Assembly: GCF_014204415.1 (NCBI RefSeq) | Contig: NZ_JACHLE010000002.1 | Span: forward strand, 558,001 to 622,000 | Length of the DNA: 64,000 bases | Reading direction: 5' to 3' | From: Chryseobacterium defluvii | GTDB lineage: Bacteria; Bacteroidota; Bacteroidia; Flavobacteriales; Weeksellaceae | Shown: positions 43,449 to 53,415 of the stretch, piece after piece | Numbering within the stretch: position 1 is the first letter of the stretch | Layout: each line of letters starts with the position of its first letter | The notes under the pieces: model-generated | The model's database searches: none | Seen by the model: the letters and a program-made list of their open reading frames with translations, nothing else | What the model was told of the DNA's origin: nothing | Program-made: the position numbers and the translations under genes

Positions 43449-46400
43449 TTTTTATAAAATTGTCTGAAGTAACCAAAGTAAATGAAGCTTCCTGAATAGG
43501 AATGTTCTCCAAAATATGGATAATGTGCGTTATAACCATTACCTCCATTTTGAGATTGATTATATTGCCCCGCTTTATTCATAATAACACCATACCAATA
43601 ATTCTTTCCGACAATCGGAGGTTTTGCAAGAAGCATATTCGCTCCAAACCCTATATTTCCCATTGCTCTAAGTGTTGTGATTATTGGTTTGCCTCTAGAA
43701 TTTTTCCCATTCCCGACTGCAGTATAAGGATGTAGTCCCATACTTACTTTTACATCTAAAATTGACCCATTTGCAGATAATTCCCGAAGTACTTCAAGCC
43801 ATCCAAATGGAGTTCCTGGCATATCTCCATTTATAGTATTCATATAGTATTGCTTAATCCACTGCAAAAGACCCGCAGCGTCTAAATCTTCCAATTCTGC
43901 ACTTCTTCCTTTTTTATCTTTTGCCGTCCCAGAAACTGTAAGATTATTCAAATTAAATGTAACTCCTGTCTCATTTTTATCAAAATATAAAGACCCGTCT
44001 TTATTATTTGCAGACATAAAATCAACTGGAGTCATAGTTTGCCCTATTACCTCGCCTGTTCTTTTTTTGTCCTTTTCGTTATTAACAACATAGATATTTG
44101 TATCTCCGTCGTCATATGCTCCAACAACCCTATAAGACCCGTCTTTGTTTCTAACAACATCCGTACTTGCAAATGCTTCTCCAACCATACCTGTTGGGTC
44201 ATTAAAGAAAATAGGATTATTGTTTGCGTAATTATAAGGTTGAAAAGTAGCATCACTCAAAGGGTCATGCACACCCCACCGTCCAATATCCGGCATATAA
44301 AATCTTGCGCCATAGTCATACATCCCCGTCTCTTGGAGTTCCTTCCCGTTGTACTTGTAGTTATACATACTTGCCACACCAAAAGCCGCCTTCTCATTTC
44401 TTGGAATATTCATCCCAAAAGGATAATAATCATTCTGATCTGTAACCTCTATGCCATTTGCTCCCTTCTTATAACTTACCCTCACATTTCCTAAATGATC
44501 TTTATACTGGTAAATATACTCATTTTTTTCATAATCATAAAATCCTTCTGCGGTAGGAAAAAACTGCAATGCAGGTTCTGGCTTTTCTTCAAAAGAGGCT
44601 TCCAGAAAGGCTTCTTGCTCATACGCAAAATCTATAGGATCTGCCTTAACTGGTTTGCTTCCTACCGTGGTCAGGTAATGGAAACCATCCAAGTAGTCGG
44701 TAACAGCAGTAAATGCGCTTCCGTCTTCTTTTATGTAATTAAAAATTTTCCGAAGCTTTGCTCCATCTGTACGATAGGTATAGAACATCTTTTTGTGGCT
44801 CTCCTGTATCTTTAATGTATTGGGAAGGTTTAGGAAGTTATATCCGATCTGCTGGATATCTTTATCTAACATATTGATCATATTTCCATTAGGATCATAC
44901 CCAATATCATTTCCTCCGCCTTCATAGCCTGTAGGGTTTTGGGATTCATCCACTACATTTAATAGACGGTTTCCTCCCCCATATTCATAAACGAGCGCAT
45001 CGATCTGCTCAGCAGAACTGCCATTAAGGCTTTTCGCATTTCTTGTCAAATACAGCATATTTCCATTGAGATCATATTGAAAAGTTTCATCATTGAAATG
45101 GTTTATAGGCACAGTAGCTTGTGGGTGGGAAAATACAGCGGATGTCAGACGGTTAAGCCCGTCATACTGATAAGAATACCGCTGAAGATTATCATTATTG
45201 GTTACTCTCCAAGTGATCTCAGAGATATTCCCATTGTACTTTCCTGAGGTCTGTGAGGTATTGACAGGATTTTGATATCTGATCTCATATCCAAATAAAT
45301 TTGAAGCATTATAGGCAGGATCATTGAGTTTAGTCATCCAGCCTCTGATATTGTACTGGTAATTTATATTTTGCAGGTTATTGCCTACCTTCTTATTAGA
45401 CAGCTGTGAAAGCTCATTGTAAGTATTTTCTGCTAATAATACCTGTGGATTATTATCTACCTTATGCCAGTGCTTTTTCAGCCTGTTCTGGTTGTCATAT
45501 TCAAAGTTTTCTGCAATGACGGTTTCTATATCATCATTCAATCTTTTGTGATAAGTTTTGGTCTGTAAGATTGCTCCTGCAAAATCCAGCTCGGTTTCTG
45601 TTCTGGTATAGCCTCCCAAATGATTGATGGAGTGGGTTCCTATTAATCTTTCCTTAGTATCATAGTAATTGTAATTCTTTGTCCAGTTATTATCCTCAAT
45701 ATTTTTTACCACGCTCATTAAAGGTAAGCTTCTGGTACTTATATCTCCTGCTGAGTTATCTGTTAACACAGATTTTCCAAAAATAGTTGGTGGAAACGCA
45801 GGGCTAAAATTATAGGTTGGATAAGTATCATAATAATTAACAGTCAGAATAGTCATGCTTCCTGTTGGAAAAGCCTCTTTAGTATAGTAAATATCCATTC
45901 CGTTTTGAGTGATAGGAGTAGTGCTTCTCTTCTCATTATTTCCTGCATTGGATGCCATGTTATTGATGGTAGTCTGCATAGAAGCTCTTGTTGCTGTATT
46001 GGCAAAGAAACCTGTATAAGCTACTCTTCCGAACTGATCATATTTGGTGAACAACCAGCCTTTTCCTCCGAAAGTATTGGTAGTAGTTCTCAGGTTAGCA
46101 TCTTGAGTTAAAACCATTCTATCCTGCTTATCATAGACTATGTAGTCCCAGCCTTTTCCAGGTAGCTTTTTTTCCACTAATCTATTTCTATTGTCATACT
46201 TATACTGATAACAGAGATTATCCAAAACAGTTTGATCTATCCCAGAAAAAGCAGACGCTAAGGGAGGAATGACATAAGTAAGATTCCCATAAATATCATA
46301 TACATTATAAGTATCTGCTTTTATCCCATTTACATATTTTCTTTGTAAAATAATCTTTCCTTCTTTATCTGTAAACTCTTCTGATGTATTATTACTTCCG

Positions 46401-47410
46401 CTTGCAGGTGTCCAATCTTCATCTTTAACGATTTTTTTTGTTAAACTGCCAGCATTGTAAATAGAATTAATGGTTAGTGACGGATTATAAATATCAGCAT
46501 TAAAAACTAATGCTACGGTACATTTTTTAACATCATCTGAAGATGTATTTACATCATACTCAAACTTTATTTCGTGTCCACTATTTTTTTGCCATGCAAC
46601 CCCTGGAGCAGCCTGCATTAAAATCCTGTTTAAAGGTGATTTTTCAAGAGCTTTTTCTGAAAAAGCAGGCTCATTATTATAAAAAGATGAGGCTAAGGAA
46701 GATGCAGTACCCGTGTCAATAAGTAATCCACTATTTTGATTAGTAGGGACAGGTAAAAAGTCTTTTACCTTTCTTCCATAATCATCATACTCAAACGGTA
46801 TTATTAAATCCTTACCTGATGGTGTGGATGCCTTAGCAACATTTTGCAATTCCCTTCCAAGACCATCATAATACATCACAGAAACTTTTTTATTTCCAGA
46901 AGTTCCCTGATCAGATAAATAATTGATTTCAGTAACTTTATTTTGGGATGTCCAGTTGGCTAAATATGAATAGATGTCTCCCGGAACAGCAACAGGAGAA
47001 TTTAAATCTATGGATATTACACCACTAAAACTTGCTATTGCAATAGGATTTTCATGATAAATTGCAATTTGGTTGTCTATAATAAAAAACCTATATCCTT
47101 TATCCGAAAAAAAGCTTCCAGCTGGTACAGGTATTTCTGTATTAGGAAGTGTCCCCACATAATCTGTGGGTGCTACTTTACCTTGTTTCAAATATGTTTC
47201 AACAAATCCAGCACTGAAGTTAAGACTTAATATGTTATTATTAATGTTCAGTGAAACGCCCCCGCCTCCGCCTGTAATAAAGGGTGCGAATTTATCCCAG
47301 TTATAATATTTAGAATAATTAGAATATTGAGCTTTCATTGCTGATGCAGTAAACAAAAGAACAATAAATAATTTCAAATTTAAAAGTTTATATGTCAATT
47401 TCATTTTCAT
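43445..47410 (-). CDS. Rhs/YD-repeat toxin, DUF6443-type, with C-terminal toxin tip
   Basis: 1321 residues. Signal peptide (LKLFIVLLFTASAMKAQ). The DUF6443-like N-domain runs about 170-330 (VSVMYYDGLGRELQNV). YD repeats follow (YRYDGLNRL-like units). The RHS core ends about 975-1075: YKDHLGNVRVSYK, DYYPFGMNIPRNEKAAFG, GKELQETGMYDYGARFYMPDIGRWGVHDP, NNPIFFNDPTGM. The variable tip spans 1075-1321 with YGVIMNKAGQYNQ and PYFGEHSYSGS. Its ATG overlaps the upstream gene stop by one base. Export is likely by Sec and then T9SS; no sorting domain is visible, so the T9SS link rests on the upstream gene. Confidence 0.9.
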   Translation of the reverse strand: MKMKLTYKLLNLKLFIVLLFTASAMKAQYSNYSKYYNWDKFAPFITGGGGGVSLNINNNILSLNFSAGFVETYLKQGKVAPTDYVGTLPNTEIPVPAGSFFSDKGYRFFIIDNQIAIYHENPIAIASFSGVISIDLNSPVAVPGDIYSYLANWTSQNKVTEINYLSDQGTSGNKKVSVMYYDGLGRELQNVAKASTPSGKDLIIPFEYDDYGRKVKDFLPVPTNQNSGLLIDTGTASSLASSFYNNEPAFSEKALEKSPLNRILMQAAPGVAWQKNSGHEIKFEYDVNTSSDDVKKCTVALVFNADIYNPSLTINSIYNAGSLTKKIVKDEDWTPASGSNNTSEEFTDKEGKIILQRKYVNGIKADTYNVYDIYGNLTYVIPPLASAFSGIDQTVLDNLCYQYKYDNRNRLVEKKLPGKGWDYIVYDKQDRMVLTQDANLRTTTNTFGGKGWLFTKYDQFGRVAYTGFFANTATRASMQTTINNMASNAGNNEKRSTTPITQNGMDIYYTKEAFPTGSMTILTVNYYDTYPTYNFSPAFPPTIFGKSVLTDNSAGDISTRSLPLMSVVKNIEDNNWTKNYNYYDTKERLIGTHSINHLGGYTRTETELDFAGAILQTKTYHKRLNDDIETVIAENFEYDNQNRLKKHWHKVDNNPQVLLAENTYNELSQLSNKKVGNNLQNINYQYNIRGWMTKLNDPAYNASNLFGYEIRYQNPVNTSQTSGKYNGNISEITWRVTNNDNLQRYSYQYDGLNRLTSAVFSHPQATVPINHFNDETFQYDLNGNMLYLTRNAKSLNGSSAEQIDALVYEYGGGNRLLNVVDESQNPTGYEGGGNDIGYDPNGNMINMLDKDIQQIGYNFLNLPNTLKIQESHKKMFYTYRTDGAKLRKIFNYIKEDGSAFTAVTDYLDGFHYLTTVGSKPVKADPIDFAYEQEAFLEASFEEKPEPALQFFPTAEGFYDYEKNEYIYQYKDHLGNVRVSYKKGANGIEVTDQNDYYPFGMNIPRNEKAAFGVASMYNYKYNGKELQETGMYDYGARFYMPDIGRWGVHDPLSDATFQPYNYANNNPIFFNDPTGMVGEAFASTDVVRNKDGSYRVVGAYDDGDTNIYVVNNEKDKKRTGEVIGQTMTPVDFMSANNKDGSLYFDKNETGVTFNLNNLTVSGTAKDKKGRSAELEDLDAAGLLQWIKQYYMNTINGDMPGTPFGWLEVLRELSANGSILDVKVSMGLHPYTAVGNGKNSRGKPIITTLRAMGNIGFGANMLLAKPPIVGKNYWYGVIMNKAGQYNQSQNGGNGYNAHYPYFGEHSYSGSFIYFGYFRQFYKK

Positions 47411-50400
47411 TATTGGTTTTTAATTTCATAACTATAGCTTTTTACAAGCTTTCCGCTTTGATCCTTCACATTGATTAGCCTTCCTATATTATCATAATTG
47501 TAATACTCAATTATTCCTGATGAATTTCTTACACTACTCACTCCATAATTAGGCTTAAATGTATATAAGGTACACATATGATTAGGTAATGAATTAATAA
47601 TATTAGATTGTTGTTGTTTAATTTGTGTATAATCAGGAGATGCTGTATTTAATAATGACTTCAGTGTATTTAGATGCCCTAAAATTGCAGTTTCATCAGA
47701 TATTTCTGATCCTTCTATTTTTAATATAGGATATCTGTTGTTATAGCCATAGTAATAATAAATATAATTACCATTAGTCTTATGTGCCTTCAAAATATGT
47801 CCATCTATATCATACTTATCAATTACTAATTTTTCTTCATACACATTGTTTCCTTTTGCATTTGAAATTTTTTGTGGGAATATTTGGGAAGTAATCGGGT
47901 TTCCAGATATATCAACCGTTGGCACTAAAGCATAATCTGTTTTTGTTTTTTCCAGAACTTCCTGATCCGCAAGTTTTGATGTCTCAACAATAGAAAATTC
48001 TCTCCGATTTGTAAGTGAGGTATATGGTTCCGTACCGTTTTTATCAAAAGAATAAATGTAATTTTCTGAAATATTTTTACCATCATTATCAATATAGGAT
48101 TTGTTTTTTAAAAAATTGTCTCCAAAACTTCCATAATCTATAAAACTATTATTTTCAATTGTCTCCAAAAATTGCCCCCCATTTCCATAGGTTCGGGTTT
48201 TCTTTGTTAATCCATTAAAATCAGAATAATATATTTCATAAGCAGTCCCTTTTAGTCCTGGGTTTCCATCAGGCTGTCCGTTGGGTATTCCCGGCATTCC
48301 TTGTAAAAAACAGGTTCCAAATATATCATACGAAAGTGCTCTTACTTTTTTCGTTCCCGTAATATCATATGTAAGTTCTTCTTCATATTTAAGAATGTTA
48401 TTAACGTCAAAAATTGATTTTTTCCTTAGAAGTCCTCTTTTGAAACTGAAATCAGTTTTTGGATCAAAAATGCTGAATGATAACTGGATTGTGTTTACAA
48501 AAGAGTCTTTATAATCAATATAGGAAGTGTAATTGTTCTTAGTATATCCTATAGAGTTTCCATTTTCATCAGACCTTTTTTCAATGACTACCGGGTACTC
48601 TATGTGTGTTCCTGAAAAATTGGATAGAGGTACAATACTGTTCATACTGAAACTAGTCTCATAAAAATTGGAACCACAATCTGTTTTTCCAGCAAAATTG
48701 GTAATATTATATAAGTTTTTTAATAAGAGTATTCCGTTAGGTGTATTATTTGCAATATCATTCTGATATAGATAGTCTTTAATAACTTTATTATTAGGAT
48801 CACTAAAGTCCGTTACCCTCTTTATTCTTACGCCTCCTATTATTCCTGATTCATTAATAAGGGATGCTTTATCATTAGAAACATTAGAAGAGTATTTATG
48901 AGGCTCATACTCAAAGGTAGTATAACCTCCTAAAGGATATGTTATTTTGGATAGGGTTCCATATTTTACGTAGTTCTCATTAGTCTGTCTATTTGCATAA
49001 TGATTAGTTTGATCAACTACATTTACATCGTAGTTATTTCCATTGTAATAACCTAAATGATCAAAAGCCTGAGAACAAAAAGTAGGAAGGGATTCTAAAT
49101 TATTATAATCGAAAGAATATTTAAATTGATTATCTATAGTAACTTTTTGCAACTTTAATCTTTTGGTAGGATCATCGTTGAAATTAAAATTTACAGTTTT
49201 CAAAGTAATATTATTTTCGTCTTTAATAATAATATTATTGAGCTTTCTCCACTTCCATTCTGTAATAATTTTACCTAAACTTGTCAAATAATTCCCTGTC
49301 TGGTAAATCGTATTTTCGGTCATTGGATCACCATTATTTATAGGGGTATGGATAGAATACCAGAAATAATAATTGAACATATACCATGCTTGATTAGCTT
49401 GTCCTATTGAAACAAGATGGTTATAGTATTCACTTTGCCTGTAATTTGTTCTATATATGATAGGATCATCTGCCTTATATTTAAGAGAATTATGGTTTAC
49501 AGAAGAAAGATTTACAGACATTCCTTTATTGGTAATTATTTTAGTCAGGTAACATGGCTTGATAAGATTTCCTGCAACCCAGGCTTCAGTTTGATTATAA
49601 AGCGTTTGTCCGCAGGCTCCATACACTCCACATGCATCTCTATTTAAGAACTTCCACCCTGCATTAACAAATAATTGCCCTTGATCATCTCCTCTTTCAT
49701 ATTGGAAAGAATAAATTTTGGTTCCAAATTTATTATAGACTTCTGACAAGTACCAGGCACTGGAATATAAAGAAAGCTCTGATTGATGGTCGTAAGAGTT
49801 GATTGTATATTCAATATCATTTTGAGTTTTCCCAAAAATATAATAATTGCCTTCATCGTCACTAATTTTTATTTTTCCTATTGAAGGACATCTTTTCCAG
49901 CTATTTGCAGTCTGACCACCAAAAAACTTAACGTTTAGTGGCAGAAAATAATCGCTTTCATTGATTTCAACTTTTAAATTATCTTTTGATGAAACTTTCC
50001 AGCCTCCGTCTTCTCCTAAAAAGAATTTACCTGTTTTCCCCATGAAATTAAATGTAAAAATATCAGGTTCATAATCTTTAGAGTTGCCGTAAGTATTCAT
50101 GTAATTATGTACAAGATTTCTTATATTTCCTCCATCACTCCAATTTCCCGCTTGCAAATCACTTCGGTAGAATAAATAGCCCCAATTAGAATCTGGGTTT
50201 CCAGAACCATTTGAACATGTTTTCCCTTCATCATGTCCCTTGCCTCTTTGGGTTCGGGTAATTACTCCCCCTGCATTTAACGCCCAATTTTGTCCAACCC
50301 AACCCGGGACATCATTGACTCTTACTCCACCTGTATCATAATTCAAGCTAATATCTAGTGGAATATTCCCTTCATTTATAGAATATAGGGAAATATTTAC

Positions 50401-50562
50401 TCTTGCTCTCCCAGTAAATAAATCCATAGGAATATCTCCATATTTTCCCAAAGAGGATGCATTCGGGGACTGAATATTTTTCGGCAATTCTAAGGATTGG
50501 GCTTTAATTAATCCAATATGGGAAAAGATTATCCCATATAGTAAAAATATAATTTTCTTCAT
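47410..50562 (-). CDS. Rhs/YD-repeat companion protein, no toxin tip
   Basis: 1050 residues with signal peptide (IIFLLYGIIFSHIGLIKAQ). The N-terminal part (GKYGDIPMDLFTGRARVNISLYSI, then WVGQNWALNAGGVITRTQRGK) is the common Bacteroidetes shell-forming N-domain. The rest has many Tyr-rich YD-type units and ends in GIIEYYNYDNIGRLINVKDQSGK. There is no variable tip, so it probably forms part of the cocoon that houses the toxin of the next gene. It overlaps that gene by one base and lies 6 bp after the T9SS protein. Confidence 0.88.
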   Translation of the reverse strand: MKKIIFLLYGIIFSHIGLIKAQSLELPKNIQSPNASSLGKYGDIPMDLFTGRARVNISLYSINEGNIPLDISLNYDTGGVRVNDVPGWVGQNWALNAGGVITRTQRGKGHDEGKTCSNGSGNPDSNWGYLFYRSDLQAGNWSDGGNIRNLVHNYMNTYGNSKDYEPDIFTFNFMGKTGKFFLGEDGGWKVSSKDNLKVEINESDYFLPLNVKFFGGQTANSWKRCPSIGKIKISDDEGNYYIFGKTQNDIEYTINSYDHQSELSLYSSAWYLSEVYNKFGTKIYSFQYERGDDQGQLFVNAGWKFLNRDACGVYGACGQTLYNQTEAWVAGNLIKPCYLTKIITNKGMSVNLSSVNHNSLKYKADDPIIYRTNYRQSEYYNHLVSIGQANQAWYMFNYYFWYSIHTPINNGDPMTENTIYQTGNYLTSLGKIITEWKWRKLNNIIIKDENNITLKTVNFNFNDDPTKRLKLQKVTIDNQFKYSFDYNNLESLPTFCSQAFDHLGYYNGNNYDVNVVDQTNHYANRQTNENYVKYGTLSKITYPLGGYTTFEYEPHKYSSNVSNDKASLINESGIIGGVRIKRVTDFSDPNNKVIKDYLYQNDIANNTPNGILLLKNLYNITNFAGKTDCGSNFYETSFSMNSIVPLSNFSGTHIEYPVVIEKRSDENGNSIGYTKNNYTSYIDYKDSFVNTIQLSFSIFDPKTDFSFKRGLLRKKSIFDVNNILKYEEELTYDITGTKKVRALSYDIFGTCFLQGMPGIPNGQPDGNPGLKGTAYEIYYSDFNGLTKKTRTYGNGGQFLETIENNSFIDYGSFGDNFLKNKSYIDNDGKNISENYIYSFDKNGTEPYTSLTNRREFSIVETSKLADQEVLEKTKTDYALVPTVDISGNPITSQIFPQKISNAKGNNVYEEKLVIDKYDIDGHILKAHKTNGNYIYYYYGYNNRYPILKIEGSEISDETAILGHLNTLKSLLNTASPDYTQIKQQQSNIINSLPNHMCTLYTFKPNYGVSSVRNSSGIIEYYNYDNIGRLINVKDQSGKLVKSYSYEIKNQ

Positions 50563-50568
50563 TGTAGT

Positions 50569-52131
50569 TTAATTTTTAATCAATTTTGCACTTGCGATTT
50601 TGTTGGTATCTGTCTTTATACTCACCAGATATGCTCCCTGTATTAAAGGCTGTGTGTTGATCTTAGTAACCTTATTCTTTGTCTTGGTTTGTTGTAGCAG
50701 CTTACCGCTCATATCATACAACAATATATCTGCTTCCTTGAACTCATACCCGATCTCTACATAGGTATAATCCTGTACAGGGTTAGGATATACTCTAATC
50801 TCCTGCTTCTCGATGAGCTGATCCACCTGACTGTCTCCCAACTTCACGATCTTCCAGTTCTCTTTGCCCAACTCTTCTGCACTGGTGCCTGCCAATATGA
50901 TGGAGCCATCCCTGTTGAGCTTTATATCTGATAACCTCTCTTCTTTCTTCCTTGTTTCTCCTTTTACATGCTTTCTCCACTGCTCTTCTCCATTTTGATT
51001 AAGATAAAGCATCCAGAAGGTCTCATCATCGGTTTCTATTCTTCCTTCTGCCTGGGTATAACCGCCTAATAAAATGCCTTTAGCTTCCGGCTTCTGGCTT
51101 TTGGCTTCTGAGCCATAAATAACACTCATTCCCATGAGTACATCCCGGTTCTTAAAGTTGTAGGATTTCTGCCACAGCTCTTCGCCTCTTTCGTTGAGTG
51201 AGATCAACCAAAGGTCTGTCCCTTCTTCTATGCCTGTGGTCTTGTTTCCTGATCTCTCTGATCTTGACTCGCCTCCAATGATATAGCCTGAGGAAGTCAT
51301 AGCCAAGGTTCTGATATGATCATCTCCTTTGCCTCCGAAGTTCTTTTCCCATTCTACTTTATTATCTTTTGAAAGTTTGACAACCCAAAAATCGCCCTCT
51401 CCGTAGTTCTCAGTCTTCTTTGAACCTCCGATATTACTCCTCGAGTAGATCCCTAACAATACACCGCCATCTTTAGTTGGGATCATCTTTTCTACTTCAT
51501 CCAAGCCTTTACCTCCTAACAGGATTTGGGACTTCTCTTTTCCGTCTTTATCTAACCTGATAATCCATACATCTTTGGAACCGTAACCTTTGGAGTCCTG
51601 AGCCTGTCGAAGGGTGACATTTCCTGCCACAAAGTAGCCTAAATCTGTGGTCTGGATCACGGCTCTGGCTTCTTCATCGGAAACTGTGCCTAATGTTTTC
51701 TGCCACAATTCATCCCCAAATTCATTAATCCTCACTAACCATAGATCGCTACCTCCTTTGGCATCTTCTTTTTTATCTAATCCTTTTCCTGAATAAGTGG
51801 TTCCTGCTAACAGAAACCCGCCATCCTGAGTTGATATACTTGCCGATAAAAAATCGTGATTTTGTCCTGAAATGTATTTTTCCCAAACCTCTTCACCCTG
51901 TTGATTGAGTTTTACCAAATGGAAATCATAACCATTATTCTGCTTGCTTTCTGTTTGTTTTGAAGCTTGAATACTGCTTCCAGTGATTAAGTATTGCTGA
52001 TCTATGGTTGTTGTGACCTGGCTTAAAAAATCCTGTGTACTGGACTTAATATCTTTCTGCCAGATTACTTCCTGGGCTGAAAAGCCACAGATAATGCATA
52101 GGAATAATGCACCTGCGTAATTTTTTTTCAT
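50569..52131 (-). CDS. T9SS-sorted beta-propeller-like surface protein
   Basis: 520 residues. Signal peptide (ALFLCIICGFSAQ). About seven repeats around W(I/L)(V/I)(R/K)L and GGxL follow, for example FHLVKLNQQGEEVWEKYISG, DLWLVRINEFGDELWQKTLG and DFWVVKLSKDNKVEWEKNFGGKGDD: a propeller-type fold. The C-terminal T9SS type A sorting domain is EIRVYPNPVQDYTYVEIGYEF, then LYDMSGKLLQQTK, then IQGAYLVSIKTD. First gene of the toxin operon; it likely displays or delivers the Rhs pair on the surface. Confidence 0.9.
   Translation of the reverse strand: MKKNYAGALFLCIICGFSAQEVIWQKDIKSSTQDFLSQVTTTIDQQYLITGSSIQASKQTESKQNNGYDFHLVKLNQQGEEVWEKYISGQNHDFLSASISTQDGGFLLAGTTYSGKGLDKKEDAKGGSDLWLVRINEFGDELWQKTLGTVSDEEARAVIQTTDLGYFVAGNVTLRQAQDSKGYGSKDVWIIRLDKDGKEKSQILLGGKGLDEVEKMIPTKDGGVLLGIYSRSNIGGSKKTENYGEGDFWVVKLSKDNKVEWEKNFGGKGDDHIRTLAMTSSGYIIGGESRSERSGNKTTGIEEGTDLWLISLNERGEELWQKSYNFKNRDVLMGMSVIYGSEAKSQKPEAKGILLGGYTQAEGRIETDDETFWMLYLNQNGEEQWRKHVKGETRKKEERLSDIKLNRDGSIILAGTSAEELGKENWKIVKLGDSQVDQLIEKQEIRVYPNPVQDYTYVEIGYEFKEADILLYDMSGKLLQQTKTKNKVTKINTQPLIQGAYLVSIKTDTNKIASAKLIKN
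51083..51112 (-). repeat. In-frame simple repeat inside the T9SS gene
   Basis: Minus-strand unit of about 8 bp GAAGCCA-type repeats, coding SEAKSQKPEAKG between two propeller units. It looks like a dispersed repeat that landed in a surface loop and kept the frame. Confidence 0.5.
51597..51615 (-). repeat. Dispersed CTTCGACAGGCTCAGG-type repeat in coding sequence
   Basis: The plus strand reads CCTGAGCCTGTCGAAGGG; its complement, CCCTTCGACAGGCTCAGG, is a sequence that recurs as an intergenic repeat in many bacterial genomes, including Flavobacteriia, as I recall. Here it codes for RQAQDS in frame in a loop of the T9SS protein. Confidence 0.6.
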
Positions 52132-52265
52132 ATTTAGTGTTTAATTTTTATTTATAAAAACGTTAACATTGTTGCAAATATTGTGCCTCAAAATCATAAT
52201 TCGTTGAGTTTTTCCATGAATTTTATCATAAATTATTCTCATTTTACAAATCTATAGCCTGCTAG

Positions 52266-52280
52266 CGACAAAACGTGTCG
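52266..52280. promoter_or_regulatory. Inverted repeat upstream of the toxin operon
   Basis: CGACA at 52266-52270 and TGTCG at 52276-52280, perfect 5-bp arms with a 5-bp spacer, 135 bp upstream of the first gene of the toxin operon (52131). Possible regulator site. The minus-strand -7 box is not clear; AATATTTG near 52177 is close to consensus. Confidence 0.35.
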
Positions 52281-52337
52281 TATTATATTAGAGATGCAAA
52301 TATTTTTGAAAAGGTTGGAAAGGTTTTTATTTTTTTA

Positions 52338-52565
52338 TTAAAAAGTTTTGTAATAACTGATTTTCAATAGTCCTTCCAATGAATTTTGAGGTTTGCTTGT
52401 TATTACTGTTTTTAAATCTCTCTCAGATAATTCGGCAAATTCAATAGTCTTTAATATAGAGTATGCAATATCTTTCAATCCCAATTTTCTTAAAGCCATC
52501 CTTATTTCTTTATCATTTGGAAACTGATTATCACTCTGTTTTAAATGGATTTTGTGATTTTTCAT
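52338..52565 (-). CDS. Small basic protein, unknown
   Basis: 75 residues, soluble. The stretch KEIRMALRKLGLKDIAYSILKTIEFAELSERDLKTVI is helical. Family unknown. It overlaps the end of the membrane protein upstream (4 bp ATGA), so it belongs to that operon. The 206 bp after it contain the toxin operon's control region. Confidence 0.55.
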   Translation of the reverse strand: MKNHKIHLKQSDNQFPNDKEIRMALRKLGLKDIAYSILKTIEFAELSERDLKTVITSKPQNSLEGLLKISYYKTF

Positions 52566-53398
52566 ATTGTGGATTTATAATATTGAACCTTTAATATTTG
52601 ATAAACATTATTGATTAGTTTTTCTACTTCATTTTTTGGAATGTTGGCTGATTTGGAATATTCATTTGACTGATCCAATGAAATTTCCTGATAAGTCCTC
52701 AAAAGTGTTTGTGTAGCTATTTCCCGATCATCTAACATTCCTCTTATTTCCATTTCCATTAAATCTAAAACGAGTGCTTGTTTGGCTGATTCAATAAGGG
52801 TTTCTTTCAACTTCTCCTTCCTTTGACTGTATGAAAGATAGTTTTCTTTTGTTTTAGGTGTTGTGGCAACATCAAACTTTACATCTACTTTGTTTTTTGA
52901 AAGAAACCAAATAAAAAACAATACTATTCCAAATATTAAAAGTGGTATTGTAAGTAGATTTAATAATCCATCAATATCAAAACTGCTCTGTTTTTTTGAA
53001 TTTTCATAAATAGCAGGTTTTTGTTCTACCGGCATTACAGTTTGGGAAACAGGGGTTTTACAAGTAACAACATCTATTTTATTACTATTTGGAAACATTT
53101 CGTCAATAACTTCTTGAACTTTATCGGGTTCTTGTTCTATTTGAGGAGATTTTATTTTTCTTATATCCTTTATAATATCATTTATTTTAGGAGTTATATC
53201 AGGTGATATGGCAGGAGATTGACCCCAATCAGAAAATAAATTCTGTTTTGGTCGGGGAGGCTCTATTACAGGCTGATAACTAGGAGCCATATCACTAATT
53301 CCAGAGGTGTTAAACTGTTCATCTAATGTAACTATACCTGATTGAGCATTAACAATCAGAAAACTCCCCAAAAACAATAATGGTAAGACCTTTTTCAT
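52562..53398 (-). CDS. Secreted/membrane protein with one transmembrane helix, unknown
   Basis: 278 residues. Signal peptide (VLPLLFLGSFLIVNAQ), then a Pro-rich, low-complexity periplasmic stretch (about 20-145). One membrane helix follows (LLNLLTIPLLIFGIVLFFIWFL, about 144-165) and a cytoplasmic helical tail with YSQRKEKLKETLIESAKQAL. No family recognised. Operon with the genes at 53416 and 52338. Membership in the toxin or transfer function is open. Confidence 0.6.
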   Translation of the reverse strand: MKKVLPLLFLGSFLIVNAQSGIVTLDEQFNTSGISDMAPSYQPVIEPPRPKQNLFSDWGQSPAISPDITPKINDIIKDIRKIKSPQIEQEPDKVQEVIDEMFPNSNKIDVVTCKTPVSQTVMPVEQKPAIYENSKKQSSFDIDGLLNLLTIPLLIFGIVLFFIWFLSKNKVDVKFDVATTPKTKENYLSYSQRKEKLKETLIESAKQALVLDLMEMEIRGMLDDREIATQTLLRTYQEISLDQSNEYSKSANIPKNEVEKLINNVYQILKVQYYKSTI

Positions 53399-53415
53399 AC
53401 AGTTGGGTTTAAGGA

